From positions 140,611,057 through 140,675,056 of the forward strand of contig NC_044277.2 of NCBI RefSeq assembly GCF_004027225.2: a stretch of DNA of 64,000 bases. The letters are read 5' to 3'. This stretch comes from Strigops habroptila (Eukaryota > Chordata > Aves > Psittaciformes > Psittacidae). A model generated the notes under the pieces. That model did not search any database, had not been told where the DNA came from, and was given only the letters and a program-made list of their open reading frames with translations. Positions 1 to 9,661 of the stretch are shown one piece after another. Position 1 is the stretch's first letter, and every line of letters begins with the position of its first letter. Position numbers and translations under genes: made by a program.

Positions 1-348
1 CTGCACAGAGCAAGCCACTGCAATGGTTTAGGGCTTTTCTGCAATGTTCAGCATCACATTTTGCAGATACACTTCTCACTTCTTCAGCTGTAGTCACGCT
101 AAAACTTTGCAAGCACTTGTTTTGATCAGTTCTGGGTTTCCTTTTTTTACACTGCGCACCGGACTTTTTTGTTACAGGATGGCATAGAAAGTTCTTGCTT
201 TGGGTCCCACCTAAAGCAGCAACTGTAGGAGATTTACAGTAGTGAGGTTCCTTTTCCTTAGAATCTTCTGACAGATTTTGATTTGTCTTAAGTTTCTTCA
301 CAGCCTGTGTACCAGAATCTTGCTCAATTGCATTCCATTCTTCCTTCA
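1..348 (-). CDS. Internal coding exon of an unrecognised nuclear-type protein, cut by the window edge
   Basis: Read on the minus strand, a very good splice acceptor (pyrimidine-rich tract then AATCAG) ends at 349, and one frame stays open from 348 to the window edge for about 115 codons. The other two frames meet stops within about ten codons. The first two bases, TG, complete a codon begun in the previous exon. The product is rich in Lys, Ser, Glu and Thr, starts near KEEWNAIEQDSGTQ, and has a basic cluster KKRKPR around 137-148 that could act as a nuclear localisation signal. No catalytic or folded domain is visible and I cannot name the gene. It most likely continues the protein beginning at 1514, because strand, composition and spacing agree. 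The phase fits if the previous exon ends at 467 (CTACAGG before GTTGTG). Coding status is fairly secure; the exact splice partner is not. Confidence 0.6.
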
Positions 349-452
349 CTGATTAAAAACCAAAGAAGTGTCATTAAAGAATATGCTAAGGGAAAAAAAC
401 CTACCCTATTGCAATACTTTTTTATGTAGAGAACAAAAAACATTCAAGGTTA

Positions 453-806
453 CTAAGGAACACAACCCTGTAGCCACTGTGACACCAAAGCCTTTCCGTC
501 CTTCCCCAGACTCACAGCTTTCTTGGACTCTGGATGCTGTGTATGCAGCTCCAGCAAGGCACATCTACCCTTCTCTCTGGGACCTTGTAGTTTTGGTTTC
601 ATCAAGGGTGCCCTGCCTTTCTTGCTCAAGCATCTCTTTCCTTTCTCCTGTGTCCCTGACTTTCTTGATCCAATCAAAGAACACCCATCTGACTTCTTGG
701 GCCTAACTACTTCTTCCTGAGGTGTTGGTTGAGACAAGGATTCCTGAGCCTTCTTAAGATCTGGGATTTGCATCTTCAGTATCATTATGAGGCGAGTGCT
801 TTTCAT
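453..806 (-). CDS. Continuation of the large coding exon after an in-frame stop; same unrecognised protein
   Basis: This 117-codon open stretch is in exactly the same minus-strand frame as the reading frame starting at 1514, separated from it only by the TAG at 816-818. No convincing acceptor lies between the two parts, so both probably belong to one exon. The product is basic and Lys/Ser/Gln rich, with KKSDGCSLIGSRKSG and KKGRAPLMKPK segments. Its start (LKMQIPDLKKAQESL) resembles a segment just before the stop (IKLQIPSSEEEVESI), suggesting a short internal repeat. Possible donors are GTGAGT at 515-510 and GTTGTG at 466-461; the second leaves one base that fits the phase of the exon ending at 348. 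Whether this part is translated depends on the status of the TAG. It could also be 3' untranslated sequence of a short isoform or part of a decaying gene. Confidence 0.45.
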   Translation of the reverse strand: MKSTRLIMILKMQIPDLKKAQESLSQPTPQEEVVRPKKSDGCSLIGSRKSGTQEKGKRCLSKKGRAPLMKPKLQGPREKGRCALLELHTQHPESKKAVSLGKDGKALVSQWLQGCVP

Positions 807-815
807 TTCAGTACT

Positions 816-1514
816 CTATATGCTGTTTCTGGGTTGCAGCACCTCTGGTTCTGGCAAACAGGAAATTCCATGTCTCTCTATGCTCTCGACTTCCTCCTCT
901 GAGGATGGGATTTGTAATTTTATTTCCATAAAGCAGTACTTGCCTTTTTCTCCTGAAATCCCTGAACTCTCCTGGAATGCTGAGCAGTTTAGTTCTTCTG
1001 AGTTCTGTTCTTTTCTTTCAATCCCTGCCAAGAATTTATTTTGCAAACTAGTTTCTGAGAAAAATGGCTGTTGACCTTGTTCTGTCCCTGTCCTTCCAGT
1101 CTTTTCCCAGGAAGTGACTGCAGCCGTAGTTGCTGCCTGCCAATCTTCACATATAGCAGTGTCTGAAATTGGCAGCTCTAGACCCTTGCTGATTCTGGCA
1201 ACCCTCCTGCACCGTATCTGCTTGGTTTTTTTACCTGGGAGTCTCTGGCTACTCTCACCTTGCTCCTTCTGCATGTGTGCAGGAGGAGCATACTGTTCGC
1301 ACAGAATGCTGGAGAGCACGACAGGTTGCAGACAGCAAGATAAGGGCTGCTCAGGTTTTCTCTCTGGTGGCAGGTGACAACTCTGCTTGACTACCAACAC
1401 GTTCCCTGCCTCGCATCCTACCCCCGCGCACAGAGAGCTTGGGCTGGGGACCATCCTGTCAGTCAAGTTCACGTCACTGCCAGTTACCACCTTCCCTGAC
1501 CTTAACCGCGGCAT
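816..1514 (-). CDS. First coding exon of an unrecognised protein, 232 codons to an in-frame TAG
   Basis: A minus-strand frame of 232 codons starts at ATG 1514-1512 (MPRLRSGKVVTG...) and ends at TAG 818-816. The start is well supported. A strong acceptor with a T-rich tract ending TTCTAG lies at 1524, the exon opens at 1523, and the ATG comes nine bases later with A at -3. Upstream lies a CpG-island promoter with suitable first-exon donors. The product is Ser, Glu, Gln and Lys rich and looks mostly disordered, with a basic segment KKTKQIRCRRVAR near residues 95-107. I see no signal peptide, membrane segment or known domain, so a nuclear role is only a guess from composition. The same frame stays open for another 117 codons beyond the TAG. 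The stop may therefore be a real C-terminus of a short form, a nonsense allele, a base error, or a sign of a pseudogene. Confidence 0.6.
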   Translation of the reverse strand: MPRLRSGKVVTGSDVNLTDRMVPSPSSLCAGVGCEAGNVLVVKQSCHLPPERKPEQPLSCCLQPVVLSSILCEQYAPPAHMQKEQGESSQRLPGKKTKQIRCRRVARISKGLELPISDTAICEDWQAATTAAVTSWEKTGRTGTEQGQQPFFSETSLQNKFLAGIERKEQNSEELNCSAFQESSGISGEKGKYCFMEIKLQIPSSEEEVESIERHGISCLPEPEVLQPRNSI

Positions 1515-1761
1515 CGTATGTGCCTAGAATCAGCAACAAAACCCACTCACCAGTGCACCTTTAACAGCGGCACCCCAGCTAGCCTGGCACCTAAGGCAGG
1601 CACAGGCCTAACCAAGAGAGGAGCGCAACCTCCTTAAGGCCTCAGGGGTCACCCCGGAGGAGCCCGGCCTGACAGAAAGCAAGCCCGGGCCGCCTGAGGA
1701 AAGAAAGCCCACGCCCACCAGCGAGTGAGCGCCCACCACCGCCCCGCAGCCCGCAGCAGAC

Positions 1762-1768
1762 CCTCACC
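1762..1768 (-). other. Alternative first-exon splice donor (GCG|GTGAGG)
   Basis: A second plausible minus-strand donor lies nearer the coding exon, inside the CpG island, and would give a first intron of about 240 bp. With the donor at 2127 it suggests alternative first exons. Both would be non-coding and leave the ATG at 1514 unchanged. Confidence 0.35.
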
Positions 1769-2121
1769 GCGCAGAGGAGACGAGGAAGCAGCCCCGCACC
1801 TTCCCCGCCCCAAGGGCCGCACCGCGGCCGCCCGTGCCACGCAGCCCGCCGCCTCCCGCGCCGCCCCGGCCGCCACAGCAACCCCCGCGCCACCCCGCCG
1901 CTGCCCTCGCCCCGGCCCTCGTCCACCGATCGGGCCCTCGACGCTTCGTCTCAGCGCCGCCTGCCCGCAAAGCGCCGCGGGCGCCCGCTGCCGGGGCTAA
2001 TGGCGGCACGGCCTAGGGCGCCGGCGTGGGGAGGCCCCGAGGGGGAGGTGCGGAGGCGGGGAGGACGGCGGCCCCGGCGGGGCGGGGCGGACGGGGCTAG
2101 GGCACGGCCGGGTGTGCCGGC

Positions 2122-2128
2122 ACTTACA
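2122..2128 (-). other. Candidate splice donor of a non-coding first exon (CT|GTAAGTG)
   Basis: On the minus strand GCCT is followed by GTAAGTG, a near-perfect donor, so a first exon would end at 2128. The upstream sequence has an open frame that would join in phase to the exon at 1523, but it has no in-frame ATG back to a TAG near 2450. The exon is therefore probably 5' untranslated and translation starts at 1514. The resulting first intron would be about 0.6 kb. Confidence 0.5.
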
Positions 2129-2450
2129 GGCAGGCGGAGAGCCGGGGGTGCGGTCGTCTCGCTGTGCGCGTCCTCTTGCGGGGTCAGGGGTGCCGCCTTC
2201 ACGGCGAAACCCCCGCTCCCGAGTCGGCCGCCCAGGGGGGTGGCAGACGCTGCTCCTCTGGGCCGCAGAGCTGGGCTGGGCGGTGGTTTCCGAGCTGCGG
2301 CCGGGGAACCGTCATGCTGCTCCCTTGGTGCCCGCAGCCCCGGGCCGCAGCGGCCGCAGGGCCAGAGGCCAGCAGGCCCGGCCACAGCCGCGGGCCCAGG
2401 AGATGGCCCAAGGTGCCGGGGGCCTGTGTGGAGCTGCCAAACCCTGTGCT

Positions 2451-3080
2451 ACCCAAATGGTGGCAAATGGTCAACTCAGAGCTGGAGTCGGGTACCAGAA
2501 AGAAACCTGACTACCTGGCTATCCAGTTTCTTCACGTGTTTCATCCACCTCAGTGAAGCAGTATCACCTCCTTTGCCCTCGGCACTAAAGAAGCTCTCCA
2601 GTCTTGAGGGGCGATACACTTGTTTCCATAACCGTGGCTTATGTAAACTTCGTATTTGAAATAAGGCAGTGTCTGAGGACTGCAGTTAGGAAAAAAGTAG
2701 CTCAACTAATTAGGCTATATACTCAGGAAACAACCAAAGTTGGTGTTCAGGCTTCAAATGTGGTGGTTTCAACACAAATATAGGGCACCAAGGCTTCAGG
2801 ACCATCCTCTGAGTGATAATGTGAACACATGCGAGTCGGCTTACAAAACCAATGTTGTAAGATTGAATCTAAATGGTGAGTGCTGTGGAAATCATAAATG
2901 ATTCAACTTAATAAGGTGATACTTTAATGCCAGCAATGCAGTCAGCAGAATCACAGGTGGTTGGTGAAAGACTGTGTCCTATAATGACTGTGTCTCTTTC
3001 TGTTCACAGGTGGTCCTCAAGGGAATGAAGTGCTTTACTCCAATTCATCCTGACTTAGTGCTTGGCGGTGTTCACATTTA
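2451..3080. other. Non-coding flank between CpG island and first CR1
   Basis: Composition drops quickly from the GC-rich island to ordinary AT-rich intergenic DNA. I see no exon with convincing splice signals, no RNA gene and no recognisable repeat. Confidence 0.5.
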
Positions 3081-3552
3081 TAGAATCATAGAATAATAAG
3101 GGTTGAAAAGGACCTTAAGATCATCTAGTTCCAACCCCCCTGCCATAGGCAAGGACACCTTGCACTAAACCATGTCGGCCAAGACTCTGTCCAGCCTGGC
3201 CTTGAACACCGCCAGAGATGGAGCATCCACAACCTCCCTGGGCAACCCATTCCAGTGCTTCACCACCCTCACTGTAAAGAACTTCTTCCTTATATCTAAT
3301 CTAAACTTCCCCTGTTTAAGTTTGAACCCATTACCCCTTGTCCTACCACTACAGTCCCTAAGGAAGAGTCCCTCCCCAGCATCCTTATAGACCCCCTTCA
3401 GATACTGGAAGGCTGCTATGAGGTCTCCACGCAGCCTTCTCCAGGCTGAACAGCCCTAACTCTCTCAGCCTGTCTTCATACGGGAGGTGCTCCAGCCCTC
3501 TTATTATCCTCGTGGCCCTCCTCTGGACTCGCTCCAATAATTTCATGCACCC
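3081..3552 (-). mobile_element. CR1 LINE, 5'-truncated, with ORF2 C-terminal remnant
   Basis: The left edge (TAGAATCATAGAA) is the reverse complement of the CR1 3' terminus, and the body follows the familiar avian CR1 3' region, so the element points leftward. Its minus strand encodes [19 protein letters not shown] and then [15 protein letters not shown], the conserved C-terminal part of the CR1 ORF2 reverse transcriptase protein. The frame is lost just after LEK, where the expected continuation is shifted. Only the last 0.47 kb of a roughly 4.5-kb element remains, the usual 5' truncation. It is inactive. Confidence 0.95.
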
Positions 3553-4343
3553 TAGTTTGAGACCCATGCACAGAAATAAAGCTTTTCTGTCACTACTTTG
3601 TAGAAGTGCAGTATTGGGGGTGTAAAAGAGTAGCTGAACAGTAAAGGCATGTTGTACCAACTGACATTGGCTTATTACGTGACTTTAGCTCATGTTACTC
3701 ATTTTGCCTCTGTTTCTCCGTCTACAGGTAGAGGTAATACATTGCTGTCCAAATAAACACAGAAAGCACTGGATTTTTGGCAAAAGCTCTCCATAGATGA
3801 GGGAACAACAGGCAGGCTGGGAAGCCAAGAACTTTCTTTTGCTTACCATCTTAGGTTGAACATGCATGCTTAAGTACAACAAAAAAGTCACCAAGTGGCT
3901 AACTAAAGCTAAGCAAAGCAGAAAATACAGATTCTTTGGTAGTTTCTACCCCGGCTCAGTAATGTGCTTTAGGTCCCTGGGGCAGAAAGGACCCAATAAA
4001 AGTGGGTTAACGGCACAGCATTTATCATTGTCAGTGTTCTGCAAGGCTATGTTTAACAGAAAACATTCAGCTCTGGCAAAATTTAACCTTCTCCAGTTCA
4101 AATATAACATCCTCCAGTGTGTAACATGGTCTTTTGGTACCAAGACAAGAAAGAAAATGATAGGCTAAAAAGCAGTAGTAGAGGAAATCTGGAATAATGG
4201 TGTACGAATTCTCTTACTGCTCTCCAGTATAATTTTTAAGATTTGAGTAGTTACTTGCAATGATGAGAACTCAGACCAGATTTTTATGAAATGAATAAAA
4301 GCTGCACTTGAAATGAATGCTAATTAAAGACATTCTTCATTAA

Positions 4344-4380
4344 GGTCCTCTAAAAAAAGTCCTCTAAAAAAAGTCCTCAG
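4344..4380. repeat. 14-bp tandem repeat, about 2.5 copies
   Basis: The unit GTCCTCTAAAAAAA occurs twice in a row and is followed by a partial third copy (GTCCTC). It is a local slippage-type duplication. Confidence 0.8.
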
Positions 4381-5185
4381 AAAGGACATTTTGAACCAGC
4401 TGTGGATTATGTTAAAAACATTGCAGTACTGCTAAAAAGAGGTAGTATAAACATTGTCTTGAAAAGTGGATCAATTTAACCATCTTTTAAAAATACTTGA
4501 AAGAAGAGACATTATTTAAAGAAATTCTGTGTCAAGTGTTTATTAAAACTGTAGGCTATTAAGGTGGAAATAACTTTAAAAAATCATATAAACAGCTTAA
4601 GGGAGAAGAAGTTATTTTCACATTCCAGCTACATTTGAATTAGTAATACTACACAGAAATGTTTAAACTTCATTTTGAAATTGTTTGGAAATAAAGATAA
4701 ATGCTTGTTTCTCTTGAGTTTTGTAACTCCCATATTTCAATGCCGTATCTAAACTTTATATCTAATTCAACTTTTGCTAATCTGTTGCTTTGTTTCACTG
4801 GTTTCTTGTTCATCCTAGACACTTAAACACAGTGATAGAAAGATGAGGTACGAAGTGTCTGAAAGTAAAAAGGGATCCTGGTGCCTAAACCCAATTCTTT
4901 TTTCCAGAATAACCAGTAAAATCAGAGATGCCTGGCATTTTTCAAGAGGGTAAAGAGAACTCATAGGAATACATTTATGTAAAGTCCATGAAATGATTTC
5001 TTTCTTCCCTCAGAGGAGTAAGTGTGTGCAGTTAGCCCCCAACTAATGTAGTTTACACTACTAGTGTTGAGAAATTGTGGCTGCACATCTAACAATGATA
5101 CATTTGAGTAAGCTTCCAAAAGTTTTTGAAGGATTGAAATTCAGAAACACATAAATCAGCTACATACGCGAGCAAAGCATATAAA

Positions 5186-5202
5186 TTTTTTTTTTTTTTT
5201 TT
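5186..5202. repeat. Poly-T run (17 T)
   Basis: Uninterrupted T homopolymer. Its length is likely to be polymorphic and sensitive to sequencing error. No retrocopy body was recognised next to it. Confidence 0.85.
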
Positions 5203-8200
5203 GCGCTGTATTTTAGACTTTGCTAGTACACTCACATAGGAATTAAGTCGTCTTCTTTTAGCTAGGGAACTGAAAAGAATTAACTTGAAAATGAATTGTT
5301 TTTTTTGTGAGGCAATGTGAAAAATGTCCCTCTGGACCACTTCTTTTTGCACTGCTTACATCTTCATGCTTGGCTGAGGGATAGATTTGTTATCTCTAGC
5401 AAACCTTAGTGGAAAGAGTTTGGCAGTGCAGTAATAACTGAGACTGAGCTCTGAAGAATACACATAGTTTGTTATATTCTTAAAGCACACCAAATTAATC
5501 CCTTAAGTAATGAAACTAAAATGAAACAGGGAGAGTTTTAGTCCAGTATGTCTAAGAAAGTATCTTTTCATAAAGCCAAGGATTTATTTATTAACCATTG
5601 CGAGCTATTGGTTTTGCAAAGGTAGCACCCAAAGATAGTACACATAATGATTTTTAAGAAACTTCTTTATCGCATACCTTCCGTTCAAATACAAAGGTAT
5701 TTTGGAAATAGGTGTATTGCTAATCTGTTGAACTAACGTGTTTTGTCTCAAGCCACTCATGTGTATCCCTCTAAAACTGCCTTTGCTTTTCATTCCCAGG
5801 CACTTAATGCCAGAGCCACCTTTGACATGGCATCTGATGAGAATCATGTTATCTGCCCTTGTTAGGCTTGAGGTACAATGTACACATTCGGCTCATGTCT
5901 TTGGTAGCTCAACTGTATGGGTGTTGATCCAGTTTATGTGAACTGGCTATTTTGTCTGCTTGTCTACCCTGACGCTATGAACTCTGTTAGCAAGAGCCGG
6001 TATGGTTGAGAGCAGAGGTACCTCAGTGGAAATAAGTGATCTGTTTTGTGAAACTGCTGAATGATTGCATGACATTTCATCATGATGGTAGACTAGCTGA
6101 ATCCAGTGAGTAGCTAGATATTTCAACCTTTATTTTGGTGTCTGTTTTTATTATATAGCTGTACAGGGTATATTAAAGTAACTTCATTTTCCACCAGTTT
6201 AAAATGAGACATTGGAGGAAAAAGGACAGCTGGTGTATTTCATAATGAACCATCTGGCATTTCTTGGTAGATCCTCTGATTCCTAATTTACTACTGAATT
6301 GTGACAGCATGAAAATCAAAATTATTGATTGTGTGGAATCAGTGTTTCCCTCTGGCACATTTTGTGCTCCTTCAATTTCTGTCAAAGAATAGTCATAGGA
6401 GGGATAAGGACCTCTCAAACTGAGCTTTGCAAAGCGTGAAAGTCATCTATACCATTTGCCTTTTTTTTTTTTTTGTAATCAGACTGCTTGTCAGTTATTC
6501 TGGAAACCTGGCTTGCCAGATGATCACATCTGATCTGAACCTTACAGAAAGTGGCACTAATCAGTTTTAAGGTTCCACGAGGGAACTCCTGTGTTCAGTT
6601 CATTTTCTGTTTTACTCCCTTTCATTTATGGCTCTTTCTTAAACTTCCACTGCTAGGAGTTTAAGAAATAAACTAACTAGCTGGAATTTGAGATTAAAAA
6701 AAATACAGATGCGGTAGAGGATTAACTAGTCAATTTTGAAACTACACATTCAGTCTCAATTTATTTTAAAATTGTTTAAATAAAACATATCTTTTCTTTA
6801 ACTAGATAGTACTTAACTATGTACCTACCACTAAATCTGCCTTTAGAATCAACTTCTTTTAGTGACTGGATGAAAAGGATGTTGGACTTGGGAGGAAAGC
6901 ATCTGCACGCTAGCAAGTACATGACACCTCCGTCTTCCTGCCAAAAAGGATATGAAATGTGATATCTAAATGAGAAAATTAGAAAAGAAAGGAAAAGAGG
7001 AAATGGAAGTTGAGTAAATCAGAGCTAGAAAAGGCATAGGATTAGAAACAGTTGTGGTGGGGTAAGGTGTAGACAGAATGTAATAAAAAAGGGAAAACAG
7101 TGCTAGCCAGAAATCAGAAAGAAAAAAATTGGCAGATTGCTTCAGAAAATTGCCCTTAAAAAAGGAAAGGAGAGGTGAAAACAAAATGCAGTAATGGGAA
7201 ACTTCTCTGTGGTTCAGACTGACTGAAGAAAAACAGTGGAGGATTGTCTTCGGCAGCGCTCTTAGGAAGAGTAAAGAGAGCCTTGGACTTTGAATGGTGG
7301 CAGTAGTCAATCGCAAACTGGAATCCCAGTCTGAATCCTAATGAATCTTTCTATTGGGCATTGAACAGTGACTGCTCCTAGGTTCAGTTTCTTGAGCTGT
7401 GGTCATCCATTAAGGCCTTACATCTCTGTCTGCTTAGTAGTGTCAAGGTGGCAGACATACAGAGTGTGGAGGCTCAGAATAACTTGCTGTGGCTTTTGGT
7501 TTGGGTGATTCACCCATAAGCATCAGATCACTCCACATGCCCCAATATAATCTATAGTTCACATATATAGTTTTGAATGTAAAAGGAGTGTATTTGCAGT
7601 TACTGTATGTTCTCAAAACTTAAATGTGAGATTTTTAGAGCTTCATATCTAGGAAGTGGCTGCTGCTTACAGAGTTGCATCCAGCATAAATGCTTCAGTT
7701 AATACAAACATCACTTGCATATCTTCATACTTTGATTAGCTGAGTGGCTGGATCATAACCTCAGAGTGGTATCTCAGCTATTTGTATCCTGCGTATGAGA
7801 AGATAGGTTCATTTAAAATCTACATACTCCTTGGCTGTATGCTCTGCTTCTTAACCAGCATTTGGGGATGGATAATGTCTTTTTCATCTCTTCATCTAGA
7901 TAAATATTTATCTAACCAGCAAAAGGATTGTTGATATGTTTGTGTTGGCCCAGGTTCCATACTGTGTTAACTGCAAGGGTCCGCTATTCTGCTTGGCTGT
8001 CATCCGGTGGGTCAGACCGACCACATAAGTAATTATGGAAAGTGTTACTTCTGGAGTCATTGTCCCACAAACGGCAACTCTGTGACTGCAGAGAGCTGAT
8101 CAGAAAGTCTCTGTACCTGTCAGAATTAGGCAAATATGTAATTACTGAAGAAATTGGATGTTTCAGTGTTACAGGAATTATTTACTGGACTGCCCTTCAG

Positions 8201-8325
8201 CCTTGCTGCTTTCTAGAGCAATTCCTTTGAGTAAATAAAGAAAAACTCTTTTAATGATGTAATAGTTACAGCAGCTCTGAAACCCTATTATGAGTCATAA
8301 CCGCACTGTAGGCTTTCTGCATAAT

Positions 8326-8354
8326 ATTACTACTACTATTACTACTACTATTAC
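8326..8354. repeat. Trinucleotide microsatellite (TAC/ATT type)
   Basis: ATTACTACTACT followed by ATTACTACTACTATTAC forms a short compound triplet repeat of about 29 bp. Confidence 0.8.
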
Positions 8355-8992
8355 TTTTACATTGGTAGAATCCTAATGTGAGTAATCGTACTCCTGGAGC
8401 CCAGGCCAGTCAGCTGAGGACAGTTGAATGAGTCATATCAAGTGCTAGTTTCATGAAGGCTTTCTGAGCAGAGACCGTACATGGATGGTTTAAAGACTTT
8501 TATTCATTATGATAATTAAAACTGTAATTTCACTGCTTATTTGGCATGTTGCTCTACATAAGAATTGGAGTACTTTGCATTAGTCACATTGTGATGATCA
8601 GATGAGAAGAGAGGTTAGACATTTGCACGGCGTGGGGTGCAGAAATCAGAGTAGGTCTTCTCTGATGTTATTGTATCTATGCAGAAGTACCTTCCCTGCC
8701 TCTCTTTCAAAGGCTTACTCACCTGTAATAAGGCTGGCAGTAAGTGATAATTGTCAATTAATAGCACTGTTGTTCTCACTGTTCAACAGACAAGTCAGCA
8801 CAGCAAGTCAATTTATTTCCTTTTTGGCTAAAGTGATGATGCTGCACTCACAATGTGTCTGCTTATGTCAGTCATTCCTTCCTGGCCTCTGAGTAAGTAT
8901 CAAATATTGGGCTATTTTGTCTAAGTTTGACTGTGATGGGATTGCAGTCACAGAGCTGTTAAGTTCCTGCATGTTTCATGAAGATGGACATC

Positions 8993-9075
8993 CACGTAGA
9001 TGAGAAGTCTTCCATGGAAAGAAAGGCTCATCCTTTGTTAAACATCAGAGAATTCACAGGAAAGAGAAATATCAG
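8993..9075 (+). pseudogene. Decayed C2H2 zinc-finger fragment (probable)
   Basis: On the plus strand 9013-9075 reads HGKKGSSFVKHQRIHRKEK and then YQ. This follows the second half of a Krueppel-type finger: the GK turn, then the SS..VKHQRIH helix with H-x3-H zinc ligands at codons 9043 and 9055, then a degraded TGEKPY linker. Just upstream, in another frame, 8993-9010 reads HVDEKS, like an H(TG)EKP linker. About 13 bases fewer than a full finger would need separate the two, so the cysteine half is lost. There is no open frame around it. It looks like an old relic of a zinc-finger gene or retrocopy. The match is short and chance resemblance is possible. Confidence 0.42.
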
Positions 9076-9360
9076 ACACCAGGTCTTGTCCTAGTGCGTA
9101 CAGAGCTACTGATTATAAGCTCTTGAACAGGGTTTCAGGCAGGACTTGCTGTCAGGGGACATGTTGCTTACGAGAAGACTTGCTGGAGGGAGAGAGTTTC
9201 CATGGGAATTACATTTTCTGGCAGAGCTTCAAGACCAGAAGGCCCTAAATGTTGTTCTTGAGGGGTTTCTAAACTTGGGGCACACAGGCTAGTAGGTGTA
9301 AAGCAGTATTAATCTATATGTGGGTTAATAAGTTTCCATATGTGACGCACCTGAATGATT

Positions 9361-9661
9361 CAGCCTTCCAATATCTGAAGGGGGCCTACAAGGATGCCAG
9401 AGGGGGACTCTTCATCAGGGACTGTAGTGATAGGACAAGAGGTGATGGGTTTAAACTTAGGGGAACTTCAGGTTGGTGAGGCACTGGCACAGGTTGCCCA
9501 AAGAAGTCGTAAATACTCCATCCCTGGCAGTGTTCAAGGCCAGGCTGGACAGAACCTTGGACAACATGGTCTAGCGTGAGGTGTCCCTGCTTATGGCAGG
9601 GGGGTTGGAACGAGATGATCTTAAGGTCCTTTCCAACCCAAACCATTCTATGATTCTATGA
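9361..9661 (+). mobile_element. CR1 LINE 3' fragment
   Basis: Starts at CAGCCTTCCAATATCTGAAG, runs through the typical CR1 3' untranslated sequence, and ends in the characteristic CATTCTATGATTCTATGA terminus. About 300 bp remain, pointing rightward, with no complete coding sequence. Confidence 0.95.

Larger units (their letters stand above)
1640..2450. promoter_or_regulatory. CpG-island promoter of the minus-strand gene
   Basis: About 800 bp are very GC rich and dense in CpG, in sharp contrast with the AT-rich DNA on both sides. Overlapping GC boxes (GGCGGGGCGGGGCGG) lie at 2076-2090 and match SP/KLF sites. AATGGCGGC near 1999-2007 resembles the core of a YY1 site. No TATA box is evident, as is usual for this promoter class. 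The island sits directly upstream of the coding exon beginning at 1523 and contains candidate first-exon donors reading leftward. Such islands are often bidirectional, but I found no convincing plus-strand first exon. The long open frames on both strands here are explained by the scarcity of stop codons in GC-rich DNA. Confidence 0.85.
3553..8992. other. AT-rich non-coding region, nothing recognised
   Basis: About 5.4 kb of AT-rich DNA with only short open frames lacking family resemblance or paired splice signals. It contains the 14-bp tandem repeat at 4344-4380, T runs at 5186-5202 (17 T) and 6461-6474 (14 T), and the TAC/ATT-type repeat at 8326-8354. I see no RNA gene and no further interspersed repeat. 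Confidence 0.5.

Noticed and set aside
2000-2659. Long plus-strand open frames across the CpG island
   Set aside because: They are Arg/Gly/Ala/Pro-rich products of GC-rich DNA with few stops, overlap similar frames on the other strand, and have no family resemblance.
3172-3390. Plus-strand open frame inside the first CR1
   Set aside because: It is antisense to the CR1 element and explained by the repeat. The frames at 9394-9646 and 36906-37094 are explained in the same way.
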